Shown: positions 16,504 to 26,021 of the stretch, one piece after another
Numbering within the stretch: the stretch's first letter is position 1
How the letters are laid out: each line of letters opens with the position of its first letter
Assembly: GCF_947501385.1 (NCBI RefSeq)
Contig: NZ_CANMVP010000013.1
Coordinates: forward strand, 61,110 to 125,109
Reading direction: 5' to 3'
Length of the DNA stretch: 64,000 nt
Origin: an uncultured Polaribacter sp.
GTDB taxonomy: Bacteria; Bacteroidota; Bacteroidia; Flavobacteriales; Flavobacteriaceae
The notes under the pieces: generated by a model
Told to the model about the DNA's origin: nothing
What the model saw: the letters and a program-made list of their open reading frames with translations, nothing else
Database searches by the model: none
Translations under genes and position numbers: made by a program

Positions 16504-18392
16504 TGCAAAAAAGTTTTTTACTTTATTTTTTTATAACATTAGTAGGTGTTGTATTTATAGGTCGATTATTTCAATTGCAAATAGTGAATGGGAATAGTTA
16601 TGATCCTATTCATAATGCAGCGGTTAAAATTGAGTACGATTACCCTGAAAGAGGCTATATTTACGACAGAAATGGTATTTTGTTAGTAGCTAATCAGCTT
16701 TCTTATGATGTAATGATTCAGCCAAATCAAGTAAAACCTTTAGATACTTTAGAATTTTGTAAACTATTAAAAATAACCAAAGAAGATTTTTTAAAAAGGT
16801 ATAAAAAAGCAGATAATTATGCTCCGTATCTACCATCCGTATTTTTAAAACAATTGGCAAAAGAAGATTTTGCTTTTTTGCAAGAAAAATTACACAAATA
16901 CCAAGGCTTTTTTATTCAGAAAAGAATTATTAGAGAATATCCCATAAGCGCGGCAGCAAATGTTTTAGGTTATATAGGGGAAGTAAATGAGGCTTTAGCC
17001 AAAAACAATTCGTATTACCAACCAGGAGAATTAATAGGTAAAGATGGCATAGAAAAACAATATGAAGATTTATTAAGAGGCCAAAAAGGAAAGAAGTATT
17101 TTAAAAGAAACAATTTAAATAAAATAACAGGTTCTTTTGAAAACGGAAAAAAAGATACATTGGCAATTAATGGTAAAGATTTAATACTTACATTAGATAT
17201 ACAACTGCAAGAATACGCTCAAAAATTAATGACAGGTAAAAGAGGAGGTATTGTTGCAATAGAGCCCTCATCTGGTGAAATTTTAGCATTGGTTACAGCA
17301 CCTTCTTATGATCCTAATATGTTGGTGGGTAGAAAGCGTTCTAAAAATTCAGCCATTTTAATGGATCCTAAGAATTTAGAAAAGCCTACTTATGATAGAG
17401 GTTTAAAAGCTTCTTATCCTCCAGGTTCTCCGTTTAAAATGATGAATGCTTTAATTGGTTTGCAAGAAGGCGTAATTACTCAAAGAACTTCTTTTTATTG
17501 TTATAATGGCTACAGGTACGGAAAAAGAAAGAATGAATTTATGGGCTGCCATTGCGGTATTTTTGGAAAACCCATAAAATTAAAAACAGCCATTGCTAGA
17601 TCTTGCAACAGTTATTTTTCGAATACCTATAAGAGAATTGTAGAAATACACAACAAGCCAATAGAAGGTTTAAATAATTGGAGTGATCATGTAAAAAGTT
17701 TTGGTTTAGGAAATTACTTAGGGTACGATTTACCCCAAGGAAGTCCAGGTTTAATTCCTACTGGAGATTATTATGATAAGAGATTGAACTATAGGTGGAA
17801 TGGTTCTTCAACAATTTCAAATGCCATTGGACAAGGGGAAGTACAAACAACGCCAATTCAATTGGCCAATTTTACGGCTGCAATTGCTAATAAAGGGTTC
17901 TTTTTTACACCTCATATTCTAAAAGAAGTCGATAAAAACCCAATAGATTTTCCTGATTTTACAGAAAAAAAGCAAACAACTATAGATAAAGAGCATTTTA
18001 GTCCTGTAATAGAGGCAATGCACGAAGTTTTTAAATCGGGTACAGGAAGATGGAGTCAAGTGAAAGGAATAGAAATTTGTGGTAAAACTGGAACTTCAGA
18101 AAATTATGCTGTTGTTGATGGAGAGAGAATACAGTTAGAAGATCATTCTATTTTAGTAGCATTTGCACCCAAAGACAATCCTAAAATTGCGATGGCTATT
18201 TTTGTTGAAAATGGTGGTTATGGTTCAACAATTGCGGCGCCAATAACGAGTTTAATGATAGAAAAGTATTTAAATGGTAATATTTCTAAAGCGACAAAAT
18301 ACAGAGAAACAAATATGTTAAATATTAGTTTACAGTCTGAATACGATAAACTAATCCCTAAGAAAGAAGAAATTGCGTCAGGAACAAAATAA
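16503..18392 (+). CDS. mrdA: Penicillin-binding protein 2 (elongasome transpeptidase)
   Basis: PBP2 cross-links side-wall peptidoglycan with RodA. The 629-residue protein has one N-terminal membrane anchor, a non-catalytic dimerisation domain starting with PERGYIYDRNG, and a transpeptidase domain. Active-site motifs are SPFK (nucleophile Ser at about 309), SCN (about 366) and KTGTSE (about 527). A Cys pair (CYNGYRYGK... and GCHCG) near the active site is a local feature of interest. The gene shares one base with mreD and overlaps rodA by 20 bp. Confidence 0.97.
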   Translation: MQKSFLLYFFITLVGVVFIGRLFQLQIVNGNSYDPIHNAAVKIEYDYPERGYIYDRNGILLVANQLSYDVMIQPNQVKPLDTLEFCKLLKITKEDFLKRYKKADNYAPYLPSVFLKQLAKEDFAFLQEKLHKYQGFFIQKRIIREYPISAAANVLGYIGEVNEALAKNNSYYQPGELIGKDGIEKQYEDLLRGQKGKKYFKRNNLNKITGSFENGKKDTLAINGKDLILTLDIQLQEYAQKLMTGKRGGIVAIEPSSGEILALVTAPSYDPNMLVGRKRSKNSAILMDPKNLEKPTYDRGLKASYPPGSPFKMMNALIGLQEGVITQRTSFYCYNGYRYGKRKNEFMGCHCGIFGKPIKLKTAIARSCNSYFSNTYKRIVEIHNKPIEGLNNWSDHVKSFGLGNYLGYDLPQGSPGLIPTGDYYDKRLNYRWNGSSTISNAIGQGEVQTTPIQLANFTAAIANKGFFFTPHILKEVDKNPIDFPDFTEKKQTTIDKEHFSPVIEAMHEVFKSGTGRWSQVKGIEICGKTGTSENYAVVDGERIQLEDHSILVAFAPKDNPKIAMAIFVENGGYGSTIAAPITSLMIEKYLNGNISKATKYRETNMLNISLQSEYDKLIPKKEEIASGTK

Positions 18393-19653
18393 TATTTTTG
18401 CTGGAATAGATTGGCTTTTAGTGCTTCTTTTTGCTGTTTTAGTAGGTTTTGGATGGTTAAATATTTATTCTGCTTCAAAAACAGAAGAAACTGTTGAATT
18501 GTTAAGTTTTTCAACCGAATACGGGAAACAGCTTATTTTTATTTGCTTAACTATTCCTTTAATTGTTTTGATTCTTTTTTTTAACGCTAAGTTCTATGAA
18601 AAATTTGCAGGCATATTTTATATCCTTTCTTTACTGTCTCTTTTAGGATTATTTCTCTTCGGAAAAACAATAAATGGTGCAACCTCTTGGTATAATTTTG
18701 GTGTTTTAGGTTTGCAACCCTCAGAATTTGTAAAAGCATTTACAGCCTTAGCGGTTGCAAAATTGCTAAGTGATAGGCAATATAATTTTAAGTTGATTAA
18801 AAATCAAATCAAAGCATTTATCGTCATTTTTACACCTGCTTTTTTGATTTTGTTACAACCTGATGCTGGTTCTGCGCTAATTTATCTAGCTTTCTTTTTT
18901 GTACTGAATAGAGAAGGACTGACTTTAAATTATATCATTTTAGGAACCTCAGTTATTGTATTATTTATTCTGACTATTTTGTTTGGTGTAAAATGGATGC
19001 TGATCAGTTTGTTCTTATTAATCACCATTTTTTCTGCTTATGTTATCTATAGAGGTGGCAAACGTTTTCTTCGTTTTAATTGGCATAAGATTTTAGGTGT
19101 TTACCTTATTGTTGGTGTTTTTATCTTAGGAACAGGTTTTGCATACAACAATGTTTTTCAACAACACCACAGAGATCGTTTTGAGATTCTTTTAGGGCTA
19201 AAAACAGATAACCAAGGTATTGGTTACAATTCACATCAATCTGAGCTCACCATAAGCTCTGGTGGTTTTACTGGAAAAGGATATTTAAAGGGAGATTTAA
19301 CGCAAGGCGATTTTGTACCAGAACAACACACAGATTATATCTTTAGCACAGTAGGCGAAGAATGGGGCTTCTTAGGAAGTACCTTGGTAATTGTGCTATT
19401 TATGTTATTGATGTATCGAATTATTTATCTATCAGAAACACATACAAACAAATTCGGACGAATTTATGGGTACGGATTGGCTTCTATCCTCTTTTTTCAT
19501 GTAATTGTTAATATTGGTATGGTCATAGGCTTGTTGCCAACCGTAGGAATACCGTTGCCATTTTTTAGTTATGGTGGATCCTCACTTTGGGGCTTTACAA
19601 TGCTGCTATTTATTTTTATTCGTTTAGATGCGCATAAACATTATGATTGGTAA
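18373..19653 (+). CDS. rodA: Peptidoglycan glycosyltransferase RodA (SEDS family)
   Basis: RodA polymerises glycan strands from lipid II during elongation. The 426-residue protein has about ten membrane segments and the family motifs GATSWYNFG, LQPSEFVKAF with the conserved acidic residue region, LLQPDAGSALIYLA with the catalytic-type Asp, and GLLPTVGIPLPFFSYGGSS near the C terminus. The start is TTG at 18373, inside the end of mrdA; no ATG is available nearby, and the residues after it match the expected short cytoplasmic N terminus. Confidence 0.95.
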   Translation: MRQEQNNIFAGIDWLLVLLFAVLVGFGWLNIYSASKTEETVELLSFSTEYGKQLIFICLTIPLIVLILFFNAKFYEKFAGIFYILSLLSLLGLFLFGKTINGATSWYNFGVLGLQPSEFVKAFTALAVAKLLSDRQYNFKLIKNQIKAFIVIFTPAFLILLQPDAGSALIYLAFFFVLNREGLTLNYIILGTSVIVLFILTILFGVKWMLISLFLLITIFSAYVIYRGGKRFLRFNWHKILGVYLIVGVFILGTGFAYNNVFQQHHRDRFEILLGLKTDNQGIGYNSHQSELTISSGGFTGKGYLKGDLTQGDFVPEQHTDYIFSTVGEEWGFLGSTLVIVLFMLLMYRIIYLSETHTNKFGRIYGYGLASILFFHVIVNIGMVIGLLPTVGIPLPFFSYGGSSLWGFTMLLFIFIRLDAHKHYDW

Positions 19654-20010
19654 GTATCAAATCATTTCTGCTTTTCTTTAAATTTCTTGTGGTGTAAATA
19701 ATGATGATACATTTATCTTAGGAAAGGTCTAAGAAACTTGTAAAGAATTCTAATATATTGAAGAGTGTTGATTTACAATAATAATGGCTGTTCGAGCATT
19801 GCCAAAATCAAAATGTATTTTGATTGAAGGTAGCTTGCGAAGCAAATCGAGAACTATTAATTTACTTAAAAACAGGTAGTTATATAAATACGTCAATGGT
19901 AGTATTGTTAAAACGAAAATACATTTTCATTAAAAGTAATTAGCAAAGCTATCGAGACCAAAAAATATTTAAAAATTTCTCGAAGTTTAAAAAAATAAAC
20001 TTTGATTCAA
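19654..20010. other. Non-coding stretch between rodA and rpsT with two diverged repeat modules
   Basis: No reading frame is credible in this 418-bp gap. Two modules have the same layout: a near-perfect palindrome (CAAAATGTATTTTG at 19809-19822; GAAAATACATTTTC at 19915-19928), about 8 bases, a small AGC/GCT hairpin and CGAGA (ending near 19852 and 19956). They may be decayed tandem copies of a short element. The shared rpsT-side terminator follows at 20011. Confidence 0.45.
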
Positions 20011-20049
20011 AACAAAAAAAAGCTCTGAATAGAAATATTCAGAGCTTTT
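20011..20049 (-). terminator. Rho-independent terminator of rpsT
   Basis: A perfect 14-bp stem AAAAGCTCTGAATA/TATTCAGAGCTTTT with a 4-nt loop is followed on the minus strand by a T run. It ends the rpsT transcript and may also stop readthrough from rodA. Confidence 0.9.
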
Positions 20050-20071
20050 AAATTTTTTAAGAAATAAAATC

Positions 20072-20323
20072 TTACAATGCAGAAACGTGCTTTGTTAACT
20101 GAGATTTTAAGTTAGCCGCTTTATTCTTATGAATAATATTATTCTTAGCTAATTTATCTAACATAGAAATTACAGCATTTAATCTTTCTCCTGCTTCTTT
20201 CTTGTCTTCAGTAGAACGTAAGTCTCTAACAGCATTTCTTGTTGTCTTGTGCTGATACTTGTTACGTAATCTTTTAGCTTCGTTACTTCTAATTCTCTTT
20301 AATGCTGACTTATGATTTGCCAT
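20072..20323 (-). CDS. rpsT: Small ribosomal subunit protein bS20
   Basis: The 83-residue, strongly basic, all-helical protein binds 16S rRNA and helps assemble the 30S body. The opening [20 protein letters not shown] and the motif [15 protein letters not shown] near the C terminus are diagnostic. It is followed by a strong terminator, and a tRNA-Glu gene lies 34 bp upstream on the same strand, so both may share the promoter at 20461. Confidence 0.98.
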   Translation of the reverse strand: MANHKSALKRIRSNEAKRLRNKYQHKTTRNAVRDLRSTEDKKEAGERLNAVISMLDKLAKNNIIHKNKAANLKSQLTKHVSAL

Positions 20324-20357
20324 AATTTCTTTTATTAGTTTTTTTATTAAAACTTTG

Positions 20358-20429
20358 TAGTCCGTACGGGAATCGAACCCGTGTTACATGGATGAAAACC
20401 ATGCGTCCTAACCCCTAGACGAACGGACC
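20358..20429 (-). tRNA. tRNA-Glu (anticodon TTC)
   Basis: The minus strand folds into a cloverleaf: acceptor GGTCCGT/ACGGACT, D arm after TCGTCTAGGGG, anticodon stem CATGG/CCATG with loop TTTTCAT (anticodon TTC), and T arm ACGGG-TTCGATT-CCCGT. CCA is not encoded. The sequence follows E. coli tRNA-Glu closely. Confidence 0.95.
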
Positions 20430-20460
20430 AGAACAATTAAGTATGCCTCAATTGCGGATG

Positions 20461-20468
20461 CAAATATA
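20461..20468 (-). promoter_or_regulatory. Probable -7 promoter element of tRNA-Glu (and rpsT)
   Basis: The minus strand reads TATATTTG, matching TAnnTTTG, 32 bp before the tRNA 5' end and directly before the end of the convergently placed upstream proS coding region. Confidence 0.5.
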
Positions 20469-20515
20469 CAACGTTTTTTAAATTCTGCAATAATTTTTTA
20501 TTTTTTTTTAAAAAA

Positions 20516-21994
20516 TTAATATGCCTTTGCAAAAAGCACTCTTTTAGAGGATGTTTTCCCGCTAAAAACACATACTCCAATTTCTTCTTTTGCGTCATTA
20601 GGAATGCATCTAATGGTTGCTTTGGTAAGCTCTTTAATCTTATCTTCTGTTTCTTCTGTGCCATCCCAATGGGCAGCAACAAAGCCTCCTTTATTTTTGA
20701 TAATATCCTTAAAATCTTCAAAATTATCAACAGAAGTTGTGTTTTCTGCTCTAAAATCGATTGCTTTTTTAAATAAATTTTCTTGAATTTCTTCTAAAAG
20801 GTTGCTAACAAATTCTACAACATGGTCTTGTTGCACCGTTTGTTTTTCAAAAGTATCTCTTCTAGCAACTTCTACTGTACCATTTTCTAAATCTCTTTTT
20901 CCAATAGCAATTCTAACAGGAACTCCTTTTAATTCATATGCTGCAAATTTTGCTCCAGGTCTGTAGGTATCTCTATCATCAAATTTTACGGAGATGCCTT
21001 TTTTACGTAATTCTTTTACAAACACATTTACTTTTTCTGAAATGGCTTCTAATTGCTCTTCATCTTTATAAATAGGCACTATTACAACTTGTATTGGCGC
21101 TAATTTAGGAGGCAAAACCAATCCGTTATCATCTGAATGCGTCATAATTAAACCACCAATTAAACGTGTAGAAACTCCCCAAGAAGTAGCCCAGACATGC
21201 TCTTGTTTCCCTTCTTTAGACGTAAACTTTACATCAAAAGCTTTTGCAAAATTTTGCCCTAAGAAATGACTTGTCCCTGCTTGCAATGCTTTTCCATCTT
21301 GCATTAAAGCTTCAATAGTTAAAGTGTCTTCTGCGCCCGCAAAACGTTCGCTATCAGATTTTACACCTTTTACCACTGGCATTGCCATAAATTCTTCAGC
21401 AAAAGTGGCGTATACATCTTGCATTTGTTGTGCTTCTTTTACAGCTTCCATTTTTGTTGCGTGTGCTGTATGGCCTTCTTGCCATAAAAATTCTGAAGTT
21501 CTTAAAAACAAACGTGTGCGCATTTCCCAACGAACTACATTCGCCCACTGATTTATTAGTAATGGTAAATCTCTGTAAGATTGAATCCAACCTTTATAAG
21601 TGTTCCAGATAATGGCTTCAGAAGTTGGTCTCACAACTAGTTCTTCTTCTAACTTTGCTTCAGGATCTACTCTTAGTTTGCCAGGGTTATCAGGATCGTT
21701 TTGTAATCTATAATGTGTAACAACGGCACATTCTTTAGCAAAACCTTCTGCATTCTTTTCTTCGGCTTCAAACAAACTTTTGGGAACAAAAAGTGGAAAG
21801 TAAGCGTTTTGATGGCCTGTTTCTTTAAACATTCGATCTAATTCTGCTTGCATGTTTTCCCAAATAGCGAAACCATAAGGTTTTATTACCATACAGCCTC
21901 TAACAGCAGAATTTTCAGCTAAATCTGCTTTTACAACTAGCTCATTATACCACTTAGAATAGTCGTCTGCTCTTTTTGTTAAATGTTTACTCAT
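20516..21994 (-). CDS. proS: Prolyl-tRNA synthetase, archaeal/eukaryal-type
   Basis: ProS attaches proline to tRNA-Pro. The 492-residue protein is of the short type without the bacterial editing insertion. Class II motifs are visible: [18 protein letters not shown] (motif 1 region), [18 protein letters not shown] and [20 protein letters not shown] (motif 2), and [20 protein letters not shown] (motif 3). The anticodon-binding domain (QVVIVPIY onward) and the family's C-terminal zinc-like domain follow, ending in the conserved AKAY. This type is usual in Bacteroidota. Confidence 0.96.
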   Translation of the reverse strand: MSKHLTKRADDYSKWYNELVVKADLAENSAVRGCMVIKPYGFAIWENMQAELDRMFKETGHQNAYFPLFVPKSLFEAEEKNAEGFAKECAVVTHYRLQNDPDNPGKLRVDPEAKLEEELVVRPTSEAIIWNTYKGWIQSYRDLPLLINQWANVVRWEMRTRLFLRTSEFLWQEGHTAHATKMEAVKEAQQMQDVYATFAEEFMAMPVVKGVKSDSERFAGAEDTLTIEALMQDGKALQAGTSHFLGQNFAKAFDVKFTSKEGKQEHVWATSWGVSTRLIGGLIMTHSDDNGLVLPPKLAPIQVVIVPIYKDEEQLEAISEKVNVFVKELRKKGISVKFDDRDTYRPGAKFAAYELKGVPVRIAIGKRDLENGTVEVARRDTFEKQTVQQDHVVEFVSNLLEEIQENLFKKAIDFRAENTTSVDNFEDFKDIIKNKGGFVAAHWDGTEETEDKIKELTKATIRCIPNDAKEEIGVCVFSGKTSSKRVLFAKAY

Positions 21995-22176
21995 AATTAA
22001 AAGTTTGGCACAAATATTGTTACCTTTAAAGTGAAATTTATGTTAAAAGAATGTTTTGTATTGAAACAAAAGCGCTACAAAACTACTACAAAAAGCTTAG
22101 AGACCAAGTAAAGTTTAGATTTTTTTGCTCAACAACTTTTCACCAAAAATACTATTTATAATAAAAAACAATTCTT

Positions 22177-23433
22177 ATGAAACGATCTTATAAAAAACGC
22201 AACATACACCAACTGGTTCTATTCATTACCGCTAATTTATTATTGATTTCATGTGGTACCTACCAAAGTGTCTATAATGATGACGGTATTTATGGTAGTG
22301 ATACCAATACCGAAAGAGAACGTAAAGTGGTTGTGGTAGATCAGGAAGAGTACCAAAATTACGATAATAATTATTTTACAAGAGAGTTAGAGCGACTAGA
22401 AAATGTAAATGATAGAGATGTTTTTACAGATGTAGATTCTTATAATACTCAAGATACTTTATACATTGATGATGATTTGAATTACAATACGAACCCTTCT
22501 TGGGGAAATAATGGGAATAATGATGTAGTTGTAAATCTAATTAATGATCCTTATTGGAATGATTTTGGTCCAGGGTTTAACAATTGGGGCTGGAACAACG
22601 GTTTTAATAACTGGGGTTGGAATAATGGCTTTAATAATTGGGGCTTTAGAAACAGATGGGGTTGGAATAACGGGTTTAACAATTGGGGATGGAATAATGG
22701 ATTCAATAATTGGGGGTATAATCCTTATTGGCATCCATATCACAATAATTTTGCATGGGGCTTTGGTTTTGGTTTTAATAGCTGGGGTTGGAATAATGGT
22801 TTTTACAATCCGTATTTCGGTTTCAATAGATTCAATAACAGGTTTAATAACAGATATAACAGGAATACTACTTACGGAAGAAGAAATGCATACAACAATA
22901 CCTATAGAAGAGGTACTGTAAATTCAAGAAATTCTTCAGTAACCTCAAGAAGAAGTTCAAGCACAACAGCACCAAATACATCTTCAACAAGAAGAAGGTC
23001 TAGTACAAATACAACTTCACCTACCCGAAGAAATTCTTCATCCACAAGAAGTTCTTCAAATACTTCTAGAAGATCTAGTAGTACAAGAAGTAGTGGTTCA
23101 TCATCTAGAAGAGGATCTTCTAGTTCTAGCAGAGCTTCTTCTTCAACAAGAAGAAATAATGTAAGCAGTGTAAATAGAAGATCAAATTATACTAGAAGCA
23201 GTAGAACTGTGGCAGCAAACACACCAAGAAGAAGTAGTACTTCAGTAAGAAATAGTTCTTCTAACACATCAAGATCAGCAAGTACACCCTCAAGAACTAG
23301 ATATTCTTCAAACAATTCGTCTACAAGAAGTTCATCTACTAGGAGTTCATCAACAAGAAGTAGCTCAAGTAGAAGTAGTTCAAGTAGAGGGAGTTCTAAC
23401 AGAAGTTCATCTTCAAGTAGAAGAAGAAATTAA
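22177..23433 (+). CDS. Lipoprotein with WGWNNG repeats and a Ser/Arg-rich C terminus
   Basis: A 418-residue protein with a lipoprotein signal (lipobox LISC at about residues 23-26). Residues about 25-120 are acidic and rich in Asn and Tyr. Residues about 130-210 contain five WGWNNG units, mostly as FNNWGWNNG, plus variants. From about residue 240 to the end the chain is almost only Ser, Arg, Thr and Asn, with runs such as TRSSSTRSSS, and should be strongly positive and disordered. Proteins of this composition are known in Flavobacteriia next to the FadL-type porin gene that follows here after 30 bp. The function is unknown; a surface or adhesive structural role is possible. Confidence 0.8.
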   Translation: MKRSYKKRNIHQLVLFITANLLLISCGTYQSVYNDDGIYGSDTNTERERKVVVVDQEEYQNYDNNYFTRELERLENVNDRDVFTDVDSYNTQDTLYIDDDLNYNTNPSWGNNGNNDVVVNLINDPYWNDFGPGFNNWGWNNGFNNWGWNNGFNNWGFRNRWGWNNGFNNWGWNNGFNNWGYNPYWHPYHNNFAWGFGFGFNSWGWNNGFYNPYFGFNRFNNRFNNRYNRNTTYGRRNAYNNTYRRGTVNSRNSSVTSRRSSSTTAPNTSSTRRRSSTNTTSPTRRNSSSTRSSSNTSRRSSSTRSSGSSSRRGSSSSSRASSSTRRNNVSSVNRRSNYTRSSRTVAANTPRRSSTSVRNSSSNTSRSASTPSRTRYSSNNSSTRSSSTRSSSTRSSSSRSSSSRGSSNRSSSSSRRRN

Positions 23434-23463
23434 TACTTTATTTATCATTAGAAAAGCACTGAC

Positions 23464-24846
23464 ATGAAAAAAATTATCACATTCGCGACTTTGTTCGTAC
23501 TCACATTTACGTCCTATTCTCAATCTTTAGGATACCAAGATTTAGCACTTTTGTTTTCTCAAGATGATGCTAACGGAACTGCTCGTTTTACGTCTATGAG
23601 TGGTGCTTTTGGAGCTCTAGGTGGAGATATTTCTTCCATAAATATTAATCCTGCTGGTTTGGCAGTTTTTAATAATAGCTCTTTTACAGGTACTTTTAAT
23701 TCTAGAAATACAGATATTACAACAAACTATTACGGAACGACTACTAATAACCAAGACCAGTTTTTAAACTTTTCGCAGGCAGGCGCAGTTTTGGTTTTTA
23801 ATTCTGCATACAAATCAGATTGGACCAAGTTTGCCATTGGTTTTAACTACAGAATTTCCAAAGATTTTACCAATAGTTTTAATGCTAGAGGAAATAGCGG
23901 AATCGCAACTTTTAGAGACTATCCTTTAGATAATAATACACCAACGGTAGATTATAATGTTGCTGAAGAACAACGTTTTTTTAATAATTATAATGGCGAA
24001 ATCAATGAGATGAATATTGCCTTTTCCTCTGTACATCAAAATAAATTGTATCTGGGTGCAGGTTTAAGTTTTTACGATTTAAATTTTAGCCAGCAATCTA
24101 CTTTAGTAGAGTTTAATAATGATGGTAGTGGAAATACTTTAGATGCAAATTTATACCAAGAAAATTTTACAACAGGAACAGGAGTTTCATTAAATGCAGG
24201 TTTTATTTACAAAGCACATCAGAATTTTAGATTTGGTTTGTCTTACCAAACACCAACATGGTTTACAGAAATTTTAGAAGAATCTAATATTGTAGATAAT
24301 GATGGTTTTATGGGAGATACAGAGATTGAAGTAAGTAATGATAATGTTATTTACGACAATACATCTAGAGGCAATTTTCCGTCGCAAAGATTTATTTATA
24401 GATTCAAAACACCAAGTAAATTAACGGCAAGTGCTGCCTTAATTTTTGGCAAGAATGGGTTGTTAAGTTTAGATTATATCAATAGAAATTATCAGAATAT
24501 GAGATTATCTGAAGCAGATTTTTCAGATGAGAATCAATTTTTTCAAGATGAATTGAGAAATACGCATTCTTTTAATGCAGGTGCAGAATGGCGAATAGAT
24601 AGATTTAGTTTAAGAGGAGGTTACAAATTTGAGCAAAGTCCAGATAAATTAGCATTAGAGTCAGATAATTTAGAAGGATATTCTATTGGTGGTGGTTACA
24701 ACTTTGGGAGTTTTAAATTAGATTTTGCTTACAGTGACAATAATAGAACTGCTCCGTATAACTTTTACTCTGGGTTTAATGTAAATTCTGCAGATTTAAA
24801 CACAGACAATAAAATTTTTACAGGTACAATTACTATAAAATTATAG
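23464..24846 (+). CDS. OmpP1/FadL-type outer-membrane transport protein
   Basis: A 460-residue outer-membrane protein with a signal peptide ending near SYSQS and a barrel closing in GTITIKL. The N-terminal hatch region NGTARFTSMSGAFGALGGD followed by SSININPAGLAVF is typical of the FadL/TodX family, which lets hydrophobic molecules cross the outer membrane. Bacteroidota members are sometimes labelled hemin receptors, which the sequence does not prove. It lies 30 bp after the repeat lipoprotein gene and probably shares its transcript; a strong hairpin follows it. Confidence 0.85.
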   Translation: MKKIITFATLFVLTFTSYSQSLGYQDLALLFSQDDANGTARFTSMSGAFGALGGDISSININPAGLAVFNNSSFTGTFNSRNTDITTNYYGTTTNNQDQFLNFSQAGAVLVFNSAYKSDWTKFAIGFNYRISKDFTNSFNARGNSGIATFRDYPLDNNTPTVDYNVAEEQRFFNNYNGEINEMNIAFSSVHQNKLYLGAGLSFYDLNFSQQSTLVEFNNDGSGNTLDANLYQENFTTGTGVSLNAGFIYKAHQNFRFGLSYQTPTWFTEILEESNIVDNDGFMGDTEIEVSNDNVIYDNTSRGNFPSQRFIYRFKTPSKLTASAALIFGKNGLLSLDYINRNYQNMRLSEADFSDENQFFQDELRNTHSFNAGAEWRIDRFSLRGGYKFEQSPDKLALESDNLEGYSIGGGYNFGSFKLDFAYSDNNRTAPYNFYSGFNVNSADLNTDNKIFTGTITIKL

Positions 24847-24866
24847 AATAATTACAGCCTTATAAA

Positions 24867-24919
24867 TTAAGACTCTGCTAGATTTGACATTTAAAACGTC
24901 ATTTCGTGCAGAGTCTTAA
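24867..24919. terminator. Hairpin after the FadL-type gene
   Basis: TTAAGACTCTGC (24867-24878) pairs perfectly with GCAGAGTCTTAA (24908-24919); a nested TGAC/GTCA stem lies inside. It is positioned to end the upstream transcript, although the following T run is short. Confidence 0.65.
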
Positions 24920-24962
24920 AGTTTTATACCTTTAAAACAATCTTTATTTACCTTTTTTCCCT

Positions 24963-24970
24963 TAATTTTG
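24963..24970 (+). promoter_or_regulatory. Probable -7 promoter element of the nfu gene
   Basis: TAATTTTG matches TAnnTTTG, 19 bp before the ATG at 24989. Confidence 0.55.
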
Positions 24971-24988
24971 CAATTCAATTTTTAGAAG

Positions 24989-25891
24989 ATGTCAGAGACT
25001 AAAATTACCATACAAGAAACTACAAACAATACCATTATTAAATACAATAGCAATCAGATTTTAATTAACGGAGGTAGCTATGAATTTAACAATATAGACG
25101 AAGCTAAAAACTCACCTTTAGCACAAGAATTATTCTATTTACCCTTTGTAAAAAAGGTTTTTATTACCGCTAATTTTATAGCCATACAACGGTATGATAT
25201 TTTAGAGTGGATAGATGTTCAAGAAGAAGTAAAAGAACAAATAGAAGCGTATTTAAACGATGGAAATGCAGTTGTAAACGAGCAGAAGACATCTAAAAAA
25301 GAAGCGATTGAAGTATATGCAGAGGTGACTCCAAATCCTGCAGTAATGAAATTCGGAACAAACAAAGCACTAACTCAAACAGATGTTGAGTTTAAAAATA
25401 TAGATGAAGCAAATCAATCATCACCATTGGCACAAGCAATTTTTAATTTTCCGTTTGTAAAAGAAGTATTTATTTCTGATAATTATATTTCGATTACCAA
25501 ATACGACATGGTAGAATGGAATGAAGTTTACGGAGAAGTTAGAACTTTTATTAGAGAATATTTAGCTGACGGAAAAACAATTATTAAAGAATTACCAAAA
25601 GAAGAAATTGTTACTAAATGCGCAATTGAAGCCCCTAAAGTTGAGTTAGAAGGAATTTCTGCTCAAATTGTAGATATTTTAGATGAATACATAAAGCCTG
25701 CAGTTGCTGGAGATGGCGGTAATATTGCTTTTAGATCTTATGACGAAAAAAATAAAGTAGTTAGTGTGGTTTTACAAGGCGCTTGTAGTGGTTGTCCATC
25801 TTCTACCGCAACATTAAAAAACGGAATAGAGAATTTATTAAAAGAAATGTTACCCAATCAAATTAATGAAGTGGTGGCTATAAATGGCTAG
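24989..25891 (+). CDS. Nfu/NifU-type iron-sulfur cluster scaffold with duplicated N-terminal domain
   Basis: The 300-residue protein has two Nfu N-terminal domains (about residues 8-90 and 105-195; both contain SPLAQ-then-FPFVK/LPFVK and a DMVEW/DILEW motif) followed by a C-terminal NifU domain (about 215-300). The NifU domain has the cluster-binding CxxC in GACSGCPSSTATLKNGIE. The protein should hold a bridging 4Fe-4S cluster and pass it to client proteins. The tandem N-terminal duplication is normal in Bacteroidota but differs from the single-domain bacterial NfuA. Confidence 0.92.
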   Translation: MSETKITIQETTNNTIIKYNSNQILINGGSYEFNNIDEAKNSPLAQELFYLPFVKKVFITANFIAIQRYDILEWIDVQEEVKEQIEAYLNDGNAVVNEQKTSKKEAIEVYAEVTPNPAVMKFGTNKALTQTDVEFKNIDEANQSSPLAQAIFNFPFVKEVFISDNYISITKYDMVEWNEVYGEVRTFIREYLADGKTIIKELPKEEIVTKCAIEAPKVELEGISAQIVDILDEYIKPAVAGDGGNIAFRSYDEKNKVVSVVLQGACSGCPSSTATLKNGIENLLKEMLPNQINEVVAING

Positions 25892-25974
25892 TAGTTTGTA
25901 GTCTGAAGATAGAAGTAGTCATATAAAAAAAACACTAAAATACAGTTGCTCACGCTGCAAGTTTCCTCTCTGAG

Positions 25975-25996
25975 TTTATATTGAGCTCGTCGAAAT
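25975..25996. repeat. Second copy of the dispersed repeat seen at 2581-2602
   Basis: The 22 bases from TTTATATTGAG to GTCGAAAT match 2581-2602 with a single T/C difference. The copy lies in the nfu-ubiE gap, 25 bp before the ubiE start. Confidence 0.7.
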
Positions 25997-26021
25997 AGGA
26001 GGATTAAGATGGGCTTTATTT

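Noticed and set aside
22544..22921. Plus-strand frame rich in Ile and Gly within the repeat lipoprotein gene
   Set aside because: It arises from the WGWNNG-encoding repeats read in another frame; the lipoprotein frame has a signal peptide and lipobox and is preferred.
23464..24846. Hemin receptor
   Set aside because: The FadL-type hatch motif identifies the family but gives no evidence for heme; no heme-binding pair or TonB box was seen.
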